This document shows positions 14,101-26,100 of a stretch of 64,000 nucleotides of DNA, one piece after another (position 1 is the first letter of the stretch; every line of letters begins with the position of its first letter). The notes under the pieces were generated by a model that did no database searches, had not been told where the DNA came from, and saw only the letters and a list, made by a program, of their open reading frames with translations. The stretch is taken from NCBI GenBank assembly GCA_009667805.1, contig CM019071.1, positions 49,420,693 through 49,484,692 of the forward strand, in the 5' to 3' direction. The DNA comes from Leptobrachium leishanense. Taxonomy: Eukaryota; Chordata; Amphibia; Anura; Megophryidae. The translations under genes were made by a program, and so were the position numbers.

Positions 14101-17100
14101 CATTGTGTGATATTTTCCTCTATATGTGTCACTGGGTGCATCCATTGTGTGATATTTTCCTTTATATGTGTCACTGGGTGCATCCATTGTGTGATATTTC
14201 CCTCTATATGTGTCACTGGGTGCATCCATTGTGTGATAGTTTCCTCTATATGTGTCACTGGGCGAATCCATTGTGTGATATTTTGTGTTGTAAACCCCCC
14301 CCCCCCCAGTATCTTTCCATCACTTGCTCCTCACTGTGTGGCTTTGGCCATAGAATGGAGTGAATGGGTCAGTCGCCGACTCACATGATGTATTCAAAGG
14401 ACATCACCAGGGGGTAGATTGGAAGTCTTTTAAGCTCCCTGTCTTATCTCATTCAGCTGCCAGCTCTTATCTGGTGTAGCTTGGAAACCACAGAAGACCT
14501 TCTGCAACATATTCTAAACCAGTGTTTCCCAAACCTGTCCTCAGGACCCTCCGCCTCGCCATGTTTGTCAGATATGTGAAGCACAGCACAGGTGATATGA
14601 TTTGCTGCTCAGTGACTGCAGGATTCAGTCTGCATTTCCCCAAGGTGATCTGAAAAATCTGGCCTGGTTGAGGGTCCCGAGGAGAGGTTTGGGAAACACC
14701 GCTCTAAACATTCCCTCCTCTACATCATTGACTGTTAAATACTGTAGAAGCTAAACCACAGCAGTAAAGTAAAACTTTGCACAGGTTTTGATAAATGTTG
14801 CATCATGGGGAAAAAATCCACAAAATTCCACAGGAGATAAAAATCCACAGGAGATAAAAAACTAACTTTATTTTTCCTTTTTACATGCAATTACTTCAAA
14901 GTAAAAACCGGCAGCATGTGTTTTATAAAGTGGTCTTGTTTGTAATGCACAAGTAATCCAAATTAGAGTTTATGTTACTGATAGTGTCCCTTTAAGGCTG
15001 TGGGAATTTTTGTAGATGGAATAACATGAAGTGTTTCTAACAGTTCGTAATCATTTGAAATTGCATATCCAAAGGAATAAAATCAAGGCCAAAATCTGCG
15101 GTGGCCCGGGTTTAGAGGGATATGAAATATCTTACCAGCGTTTCTCACGTTAGGACCTACACTGGGAGATTGATGTCACTTACCATCTCTTGGTCCATTC
15201 TTCTGATTTTTTTCACAGGTGGACTTTGAGGAAAGCCTGACAGAGAAACGCTTCTGTATTAAACCATTTGTAGACCCTGCTGTGGATGAAAGTGAGTTAT
15301 TCAAGATACTTTTATGCATCAGGGACCAAATTCTGAATCAGGTTTAATCTTAACCAGCGCTTGGGTAAACTTCCCAGCACAATTAAAGTCTGTGATGTTA
15401 TCACGTGTATAACAGCTCTGGTTAAGTTTACATCAGCCTTTGCCTTTGATCATTTGAAAAATGGGTTTGCATTAATATTGCCTTCATCGCTTTCAGTAGG
15501 GAGGGTGAAATACACGGATTGCAGTGCCGTGTAGCCGCGTTCATTTGTGCAACTTTAGAACATTTAAATGCAATAATGCACATGGTTTTATGGTGCTGAC
15601 ATTTCAAGTTGCTCCGTACATATACAGCATAACAAGAACCAGGGCCGGTGCAAGCTTTTTTGCCTAGTCAGGCGAAGGTCTGTTTTGGTGCCCCCCCCCC
15701 GTCATGTCAAGCCAATCAGGATAGAGATGCATAATAATCTCTATCGTGAGTGTTCGGTGTCGTCACGCAGAGATTAAAGGATGCTTAAAGTTGGTCTTGC
15801 AAGGACAACCTTTAGCAGTGTTGTGAGTCACTGATTGGGGGACAGCCACCAGTGCTGTCTTTATGGACTTATATAAACACTGTCTTTCTTCTGGAAAGGC
15901 AGTAGTTACATTTGTCAGACTGTAGGAACAACATATTTGGGTATATATTTGCGCCCCCAGCTCATGTATGGGTATATATTTGCGGCCCCCAGCTGCTCAT
16001 ATGGGTATATTTGCGGCCCCCTGCTCATGTATGGGTATATATTTGCGGCCCCCAGCTCATGTATGGGTATATATTTGCGGCCCCCAGCTGCTCATATGGG
16101 TATATTTGCGGCCCCCTGCTCATGTATGGGTATATATTTGCGGCCCCCAGCTCATGTATGGGTATATATTTGCGGCCCCCAGCTGCTCATATGGGTATAT
16201 TTGCGGCCCCCAGCTCATGTATGGGTATATGCGGCCCCCAGCTGCTTATATGGGTATTATTTATGGTATAAATTTTCCCCCAGCGAGTCTCTTACCTCTC
16301 TGCTCAGCTGACTGTGTCTGATTGACTGTGACAGTGTGCACAGCACTGCTCACTGCTGCCTGCTGACTTCTGCTGCCTCACCTTGGCACTGCAGGCCCCC
16401 CGTCGCCCGCTGGCGTTCTAGTTCTACTCAGTCCACACTCTCAGGCAGTCAGGGAGGGAGTGAGACGAGAGACCAGACCACCAGGGACAATCAGGGACCA
16501 GACCAGGTAGTAGGTTTTTTAGTAGCAACAATTTTTTAGGCTTAGCTTAAGCTAGGCACCGCCACCGTCGCTCTCTGCGTCCCCCTCGTGTGACACGTGA
16601 CGTCACGTCTCGAGGCGCGACTGGTGCGAGCGGCCGCTGGCGCTGGCCAGGCATGTGATGCACACGTGCACACGCACCTTTCCCGCTCGCCTGCGATTGG
16701 ATTCGGGAAGCAAGGCCAGGCAGGGAACCACGTGGTGCTTGTTGTCCCCTCCCTCTCATTGCCCCTTCCAATCCCAGGCAGGGGCGGATCCAGAGACTAG
16801 TCTCGGGAGGGGCACTTACAGAAAATAAGGTGTTTTAGCAGAGAGCCCGACTCACGAGAATTTACAGAAGGCCCGGCTCACAGGAGCTTACAATCTAGAG
16901 GAGCAGAGGGCCCGGCTCACAGGAGCTTACAATCTAGAGGAGCAGAGGGCACCCAGGAGCTTACAATCTAGAGGAGCAGAGGACACCCAGGAGCTTACAA
17001 TCTAGAGGAGCAGAGGGCACCCCGGATTTTACAATCTAGAGGAGCAGAGGCACCCGGATTTTACAATCTAGAGGAGCAGAGAGCCCCCAGCTCACACATG

Positions 17101-20100
17101 AATTTGCCCCCAGCTCAAGGATTTGCCCAGCTCATGGATTTGCCCCCAGCTCAAGGATTTGCCCAGCTCATGGATTTGCCCCCAGGTCATGGATTTGCCC
17201 AGCTCATGGATTTGCCCCCAGGTCATGGATTTGCCCAGCACATGGATTTGCTCCCAGGTCATGGATTTGCCCCCAGGTCATGGATTTGCCCAGCACATGG
17301 ATTTGCCCAGCTCATGGATTTGCCCCCAGGTCATGGATTTGCCCAGCTCATGGATTTGCCCCCAGTTCATGGATTTGCCCCAGGTCATGGATTTGCCCCA
17401 GGTCATGGATTTGCCCCAGGTCATGGATTTGCCCAGCACATGGATTTGCCCAGCTCATGGATTTGCCCCCAGCTCATGGATTTGCCCAGCTCATGGATTT
17501 GCCCCCAGTTCATGGATTTGCCCAGCTCATGGATTTGCCCCAGGTCATGGATTTGCCCAGCACATGGATTTGCCCCCAGCTCATGGATTTGCCCCCAGGT
17601 CATGGATTTGCCCCAGGTCATGGATTTGCCCAGCACATGGATTTGCCCAGCTCATGGATTTGCCCCAGGTCATGGATTTGCCCAGCTCATGGATTTGCCC
17701 AGCTCATGTATTTGCCCAGCTCATGGATTTGCCCCCAGGTCATGGATTTGCCCAGCACATGGATTTGCCCCCAGGTCATGTATTTGCCCAGCTCATGGAT
17801 TTGCCCCCAGGTCATGGATTTGCCCAGCTCATGGATTTGCCCCCAGGTCATGGATTTGCCCCCAGGTCATGGATTTGCCCGCTCATGTATTTGCCCAGCT
17901 CATGTATTTGCCCCCAGGTCATGGATTTGCCCAGCACATGGATTTGCCCCTAGCTCATGGATTTGCCCCAGGTCATGGATTTGCCCCCAGGTCATGGATT
18001 TGCCCCCAGCTCTCACCTGGATTGTTGCCCCAGCTCCGGCAGGGGGTTGAGGGACCCAGATGCCGGGCAGCGCGGGAGCGCCTGCCCGATCTTGAACAGT
18101 CCGTCCTGTGAAGTGGATGCGGCTGTGTGCGTGCGCAGCCGGTCACGCGGTCCGGCAGTCAGGTGGTACTGAGACTCAGTACCACCTGATTAGCCGGACC
18201 ACGTGACCGGCTGCGCACGCACACAGCCGCATCCACTTCACAGGACGGACTGTTCAAGACCGGGCAGGCGCTCTCGCGCTGCCCGGCATCTGGGTCCCTC
18301 AACCCCCGGGCCAAATCTCGGGGGTCGGTCATCCGAATCGGATGACCGATTACACCCCGGGCCGGCGCCCCTCACACTGGCAGGACGCCAGACAGTAAGG
18401 CGGCCGCCTGTGCCGCCTTACGTTAGCGCCGGCCCTGACAAGAACTGACATTATTATATATTGATTACATTTTCCTTATACTGCTTGGGATAATAGACAT
18501 TCTGTTTTGTTTGTTTTATTTATTTTTATTACAGAGAAACGCCACTTGCAAGGCCTTTCCGATTTTCTCACAGAGGTTGCCCGTAAGGAGTTGGAGACCT
18601 TGGACAGCAAGATCCCATTTTGCTGCGTAATTTACATTCCTCTGGTGAGAGATGTGACGTGAGGGTGATGAATTAAATCTTACATTGTTATTCTAGTCAA
18701 TAAGTGGCATATCTTATTTCAATGGAGCATTTATGTGACTTTGACATGAATGCTCTGTGAAAACATGTGTTTTACCTTCTGCAAACAGGTTGAAAAAACA
18801 GTTATGTTTTGGGACACCTGTACCTATAGTGCATTATGGGTGCTTCGCTTTAAAACGGGGGCGCAAGGGAGGAAAAACTGCACCCGCAGTTTTCCCCCTT
18901 GCACCCGCGTTTTAACGCTGGATTACAATGCAGGTGCAAAAAATGCTGCCTGCATTGTTTGAGGGCCGTAAAAGCCAGGATGCTCGCGGCAGCGCTGAGC
19001 GCAGCCACGAGCATCCACTCGATGGAGTCCATAGGACTCCATTGAGTTCCTCCCTACCGGTCACGTGAACATCCGGATCTCGCCTCTCGAGATCCGGCCG
19101 GTCGGTGTAGTGATATGCAGGGAGAGACTGGGGTACTTTTTCCCGCAATCTTTCCCTGCTCCCGCCGGCCGGAGGAGGCGGTTGGAGCCACGGTCCTCGC
19201 TGCGGGGCAGAGGGTGAGTATGTGATTCGTTTTTTATTTTTTTAAGCCTGGTGTTAACGGATTCTGCGGAATCCGTTAACACCAAGTCCTGGCTCTGGTT
19301 AACTTTTCGCTGACCAGAGCCAGGCGTTAATCAGCGCTGGGACTTTGTATTCCAGCGCTGATTAACACTTTGCGCTCCCCAAGTTAAGTATAGGGAGCAC
19401 AAAGTACAGTAACCTCGCGCAGTGAAGCTCAAGGTACCAAACGCGAACGGGTTTTTTAACCCGTTTGCGTTTGGATTGTAATATGCGATAAATACAGCGG
19501 CAAACGTTAATGCTCACGCATGCGAGCGTTAACGTTTGCGTTAAGAATGTAATAGGGCCCTATGTATATTAAACTGCCATATATACATTTACAATAATAG
19601 ACTTGGCATGCCATTATCGGTGGCAGTATATTGACACCTAGTGGTTACCCTGAGTACTACCAGTGCTTTTCAGTATGCTCAGGTTTTTCAGAATTCATGT
19701 TGCTCAGCAGTAAAGCACATAAGGTCCTATTCCAAGCGACCTCTTACGGCTAATGAGTGGGACAGTTATACTGAAAGGCTGCCACGTTAACCATAACAGC
19801 TTTCTCTGCTATTCCAGCTGAGCCTCACACATTGCTTGTAGTTTGGCTGTAACAGCACTTTACTGTAAATTTAATGCTTCCTTCCTATACTATGTATATG
19901 AAGAGTGCATTTTCAGCTGGCAGGAAAATAACAAGCGTTTTCATCGTCACTCATATTTCTTGTCTTGAGTCTCTTTCTTAAAAAAACACCAGCTCTAAAA
20001 CTCCGTCGTTAAGCGATTTTAATTTTGCTAAGTCAGTTAACACTTAAAAAATGTACCTTATAAAAATTTATACTCAGTTCTGGTCCTCCTCAGCTTGAGG

Positions 20101-23100
20101 TGCGATCCACCGCCTCCTCTCAACCATTAGCAGAAGGGAACTAGAACTCCAGGAGTCAATTCTGGCAGTGGCGGCCCTGCTGGAATTTATCAGCAGTTTC
20201 TTCATGTTACAAATCGAGCTGCTAACACAGTGGCTACTGTGTTTTATCTCTTTCGGGTCATTTATAGTTTTGTATGTCTGCCTTTAGATTGGATTCCTTC
20301 TGTCCATTCCACGTCTCCCTTTCATGCAAGAGAGGAACGACTTTGAGATTGAAGGCTTGGAATTTATGGTAAGAATAGTGAACCCCTTGTCCAACAAAGC
20401 AGTCTGTGCCTAGATATTAATTCTTGTGTTTCTTGTTGTGTCCATCATAGACACATGTAGATGTAGAAACTATCATGAGAGGTCATGTCTACAACCTGTG
20501 CAGGCACTTTAGCATTATTATTAACTTCTAAAAGGACCAAGGGTCTTTAAAGTCAATGCATTTATGAGGAAACAGTTCTGTCATTGGTCCTGAAGGGGTT
20601 AAACTTCCTAGTACCGTCATGGGTGAGTTTAAAGACATTGGATCATGTCATTTAGCTTTTGCTCTGATCCATTTTGAGCGGTTCTGAAAGATTGCTACAT
20701 AGCTGGGGTGGGCTTTCCTTAGTAAAACACTTTTTTTAAAGCAAATTAGCATTGAAGAAATTGCCACTATTTTACCCAAATAATTGGACCGAAAGTGTGC
20801 GGCAGGTGTCCCTGGCTGCAGGTGACAGGACATAAAAGCCAAACACTCCTGGGTGGTGCCTATAGGAGATGACAATTTATTTTTCTGTTACCTTGAAACA
20901 TTGTTGCAAGCTGTGTCGTGGTGTTGGGTTTTCGGGTCTCTCGACTGAAGTGTGTGCAGAATAATGGGTTATATGGGCCACCGTTGGGGACAAGACAAAA
21001 GAAAGAAAATATTTCTCTTAAATATAAATGTCAGCCCAGTTTGGGATAAGGCATTTTGTAACAGGTTATATATGTGTTAAGTGACCTTCTCTTTTTGTCA
21101 GTTTCTGTCAGATAATAGGCTCCACTACAGAAGCGCTCGGACCAGAGAGTTGGATTTGTTACTTGGAGACCTTCACTGTGATATTAGAGGTTAGTGATGT
21201 AACATCGACTCCCTGATGATGCAACAACCTAAATTGTGAGTGCAGGACAGAGGCCAAGGTGACCTGGGCCATCACTTATTTATAGGGTAATAGTTAGGGG
21301 TGGGGGGGACCTCTAAACAGGACAGGCCAAATGTTGATCACCAGTTGAATTGAGCACAGTGGGGTGGGGGGGGGACAGAATTCACAAAAGAACAGAGGAT
21401 GCAGTGCATAATTCACGAAAACCGTGGGCAGTGCACACGAGGAAGACAGAAGTTTTGTGTCTGTGTTCCAGAGTTTAAATGGCATTGACCTTGTTCTCCA
21501 CAGACCACGAGACCATGATCATGCATCAGCTGCAGTCATTGATACTGGAAAAGTCAGCGGTGCTACGTGACGTGATTGAGTATGTCGGGCAACTGGATGC
21601 CCTGATTGCCTTGGCAGTCGCTGCTCGGGAAAATGGATATGTAAGGCCTTGCTACGTTCCAACGAACAGCATCTACATCAAGGAGGGACGGTGAGAACCA
21701 ACATGTCTTGGGACATTTCCATTAATGTATATATTGACACCATTGTTGACATTTGATGTCTGACAGTCCACACTTTGCCTTTCTTGCACAGACATCCTCT
21801 TATGGTATTTTGCTCCGGAACATTTGTCCCAAATTCAACACAGAGCCATGGAAAGGAGAAGAGAATTAAAATACTGACGGGACCAAACTCATGTGGGAAG
21901 AGTGTTTACCTGAAACAGGTGAGAAGCAGTAGGGGTGGAGCATTTAACAAAACTGACGAAAAGAAGCCAATGCTTAGATAGTGAGGGTAGTGACTGTGGT
22001 GACAATGCGTAGTGAGCGCAAGGTGAAAGTTTGGATAACCAAGAGACTAATAAAATCCAGTTCTCCCATTCTGCTCCAGTATCTCTGCAACGCTGTGTCA
22101 GCTGCTCTTTTTTATTTGTGTATTCCTCCATCATTTTGTATTTTCTCACTTCCAATCGCTGACGTCTATATGTTGTTCCCTTACCATACCATTCTTGGTT
22201 ACCAATCACTAAACCTCTCATAATCCCCCTTATCACTAGGTTGGTCTTATTGTCTTCATGGCTATGATTGGGAGTTACGTTCCAGCTACAGTAGCAGAGA
22301 TCGGACCCATCGATGCCATATTCACTCGTATCCAGACACGGGAATCGGTGTCTCTTGGCCTGTCCACCTTCATGATTGATTTAAACCAGGCGAGTAAATG
22401 TCTTGAAAGCGGCTCTGGAGGAGAACTTGTATCAAGTCATTGGGAAAAGCTCCTGTACACTGCCTGGAATTTTGTCCTAATAAAGCTTGTTGTACCACGT
22501 TTGAGTGCTTGATCCCTTTGGTGTTCTTTGTTGGAGGACTTAGGTGTTTGGCTGTCCTGGTGTGTGTTGGACCTGTCAGAACGGTCCCTTCTTAAAGGTG
22601 AGTGCGATCCTGTGTTTACAGTTGTTACTCAAACGTTATTGGCATTGAGTATGGTTTGCTTTTCTGTTAATGCAGGTCGCAAGAGCTGTGAATAATGCGT
22701 CAGAGAACTCACTTGTTTTAATTGATGAATTTGGTAAAGGGACCAATACGGTAAGCTCTTACATTGGGCATCTCTGCTGTGGGCCATTAGTACTTGCCTA
22801 TAGAAAGTAGCATTGATTTGAGTCGCCCATTAGAAATGCAGGAGCCCTCTTCCTCTCAGTGAGAGGGCTGTGCCCATAGCTGCGTTCTGTCTGTGTCACT
22901 TTTCCTGGATAGTTGATCACACCTAGCCCCTTCTGCATACAGTATGTTACCTGGATAGTTAGAGTTGTTTATCTGCTTCTCTTTCTCTGTGGCGTCTTAC
23001 ATAGCTAAAGTCTTTTATCAGAGCCGTAGCTAGCTCCTTTTGCACCCGAGGCAAAAACAGAAAATTGTGCCCCCCCACATAATTTTAAAAATCAGAGTCC

Positions 23101-26100
23101 CCGACCAGTGGCACAGTGCTAAGCTCCTGGATGCTCCCCGCGACCAGAAGCAGTGGATCGGACCACCCTTTGCGCGTTGGGATGAGAGGCAAGTATGTGA
23201 TTTTTTGGGGGGGGGGTTCCAGCTGGTGCTGACTGATTCTGCAGAAGCGGCATCACTTAGCGCCAGTGTCTAGCTGTGGGTAACTTTTGTAGCTATGGCG
23301 GGATGGTAATTAGCGTTAGGACTTTGTAATCCTAACGCTATTTACTCTTTGCGCTCCCCATGTTAAGTATAGAGAGCGCAAAGTACAGTAACCTCGCGCT
23401 GAAAAGCACAATCTCCTGGATTTTTTAACCTGTTACCGTTGGGATTGTAATATGAGGGTCCTGTGCTAGGATGTGATATGGGCAGCATGCAGTAACCTCA
23501 TTTAACCTAGCACCAACGCTCACATGTGTGAGTGCTAGCGTTAAGGAGGTGATGGGGCCCTACATATATATATAGTGCACACACAGTACATGTACAAATA
23601 CAGTACACACAGAAAACATGCATGTATAGCAAAAGAACATTTAGCATAGTATACACCCCCCCAGAATAATATACACAGCACTGAGCCCCCAGACTATTTT
23701 CCCCAGCTCATATGGATATTATTGATCCCAGCTCATATGGGTATATATTACCCCAGTTCACATGGATATGGCCCAGCTCATGGATATGGCCCAGCTCATG
23801 GATAATGCCCCCCAGCTCTCATGGATATTGCCCCAGCTCTCATGGATATTGCCCCCCAGCTCTCATGGATATGCCCCAGGTCTCATGGATAATGCCCCAG
23901 GTCTCATGGATATTGCCCCCAGGTCTCATGGATATTGCCCCCAGCTCTCATGGATAATGCCCCCAGGTCTCCTGGATTGTGCCCCCAGGTCTCATGGATA
24001 GTGCCCCAGCTCACCTCTCATTGCCGGCGGCCGCGTGCTTCCTGCTTGAACGGCCGCTGACAGGAAGTGCAGCCGCTCGCCTGGGATCGATGAAACAGCC
24101 TACCTGTTAGATCCCAGCCGAGCGGCTGCCCTTCCTGTCAGCGGCCATTCAAGCAGGAAGCAAGCGGCCACCGGCTATCGTTTCGGGCTGGGCGCTTCAC
24201 AGCTGTGAAGGGGCGCAGCCATGGCTCGAGTCCTGCTGGAAAGCTGCAGGAACGCAGGTTCCCGCAACCTGCGTTCCCGCAGCGTTCCCGCAGGACTCGA
24301 GCCATGGCTGCGACCCTTCACAGCTGTGCCCGAGGCACTTGCCTCACTCGCCTCGCCCTTCCTACGGCCCTGTCTTTTATGTAGATACCTTGATTGGTGA
24401 ACACTGCGTAGGTCGTTACCCTATGGACCATACTCTCTTGTATCGGTCTCATGTATCAGATGTTGGCAGGTTTAAATGCTCAGGTCTTTCCCTCCTTAGG
24501 TGGATGGCCTCTCCCTCTTAGCTGCAGTCCTCAAACACTGGATCCATCAGGAATCTCACTGCCCACATGTCTTCTTGTCTACGAACTTTCACAGCCTAAT
24601 ACAGCTGAACATACTTCCAGACAGCCCTATGCTGCATTATCAGGTCAGGCCTTAGCATAACGAATAGCTGAATGTTTCTGTGTAATTTTAAAAAAACATG
24701 ACTCGGAGGCGGTTATTTTGCTTTTCTTCCTTTTGAAGATTTTACCTTTTTAGCAAAATATACACACTTGAAAAAGTAGAAGAAAAAACAATCATACTAT
24801 ATCCCTCCCCCAGAGTCCTCACCACCGACCCCCTTCTCAGATTGCAGTAAAAAAAAGTCTGTGAGCTCACTTCTTCTTTCTTACCTGGAAACCGAACAAC
24901 GTCAAGCAGAAACCTCAAATAATAACATCTGGAACTTAGGTAGGTAGGCTGCAAACAGACAGCAACGAACTTTAACCAGAGAACCGTCAAACAAAATCCT
25001 CGATGACTGAAAGTGGAAGAAGTTCATCTGGAGAAATTAGACCCTATAAGAAACCACAGACACGAAGAGGTGATTAGGAACTGAGCCATAAATAAATGTG
25101 CACAGGCAAACATGGCGACACATCGAGAGTCCCTGGCAATAATGAAAACCTCTGAATACAAATTACAGTATCAAAGTTGAGATTGTATAAATCTTTATTG
25201 AAAGCTTAAACAGAATAAAACAAGAAACAACAACGTGAGGAAAAATACTCGCCTCCTAGTCCTTATTAAAATCCTGACTTTTCATCACTACACTAGGAAA
25301 ATTTGGGAAACACATACAATGTTATTCAAGATTTCAAACCAGAATCATGTGTCACATACAAGTGATACTCACAACTTGGTAATGTATTATATAAGTGCAT
25401 ACAATGTATTTTCTTCATACAATATAGGTCTCGTTAGTTTCCTAGTGATCCTCCGTTGATCCCTTCATAGACCAGGCACTGGCAGAAATTCCTCATCCAG
25501 CCCCTGTTCTTCCACTGCTTCCAACTAGAAAATAAGTGATCATCAGTGCTTAGGAAACCTTCTGTATGCGTATGGTCTCTAATTTAGCTACAAGCTGGCT
25601 TGAGTAGGAAATATATTCTTGTAAAGTGAAAGTTCTGGCCTTTGCTGTGTTACACAATTAGAGGAAATAAACCTTTTGAAATGCAGTATTATCAATGCAG
25701 CCATACATGGTTATTCAGAGAGAGGTGAAGTCTATTTTGACTTAGAATTTTCACTTCTCTAGTCATTCTCCTGGTTTTCGCCTCTCTCTGAATAACCCTG
25801 ATAGTTACTCAGAGATTCTGAGTTATTATAGTCTCTATTTTTGACCGTTTAAGTCGACAGACCGCATAATTTGTTTTTCTGAATCCCCTAAAATATATAA
25901 ATATTTGTAGAATATTAAGAAGCCTTTTTATAGTCTATTTTTTTTTATAGTCACTTTTTGTTTCACCTTTCCTCCCTGTATAAATACAAGGCAGTATCTG
26001 TAATGTTACACATACAGGTCTATTCCTATAGGTCTGAACCAGCTGATATGGTCAGACACTGTCTTTGGCTTCATTGTTTGCAGAAATGAAGCTAAAAACA

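Larger units (their letters stand above)
13797..14991. mobile_element. piggyBac-like non-autonomous element with minisatellite
   Basis: TTAA on both sides (13793-13796 and 14992-14995) and ends AGGGCCAGCACCACC and, inverted, ATAGTGTCCCT. The right part (14738-14991) matches the element at 34290-34603. The middle is taken up by a 42-bp minisatellite and a nested hAT MITE. Confidence 0.78.
15640..18437. mobile_element. Non-autonomous hAT-type transposon, 2.8 kb, satellite-rich
   Basis: The ends are CAGGGCCGGTGC and, inverted, GCGCCGGCCCTG. They are flanked by a perfect 8-bp duplication ACAAGAAC (15632-15639 and 18438-18445), the hAT signature. No transposase is visible. Inside are three tandem arrays (15937-16262, 16806-17090, 17098-18013) and a long palindrome (18044-18304). 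It lies in an MSH5 intron and ends 97 bases before the next exon. Confidence 0.92.
23019..24372. mobile_element. Second hAT-type non-autonomous transposon, 1.35 kb
   Basis: The ends are CAGAGCCGTAG and, inverted, CCTACGGCCCTG, with a perfect 8-bp duplication TCTTTTAT (23011-23018 and 24373-24380). It carries a fragment of another repeat family (23100-23560), a minisatellite (23700-24010) related to array C of the first element, and two hairpins. It lies in an MSH5 intron. Confidence 0.92.

Noticed and set aside
13822..14388. Open frames of 127-188 residues on both strands
   Set aside because: These come from a 42-bp repeat unit free of stops. There is no domain or splice context.
17098..18111. 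337-residue open frame, with 256-276 residue frames overlapping it
   Set aside because: It is a translation of an 18-base minisatellite. All three frames are open and low complexity, and it lies inside a transposon.
22390..22400. GTAAAT as the donor instead of GCGAGT
   Set aside because: It would add four bases and shift the MSH5 frame before Walker B.
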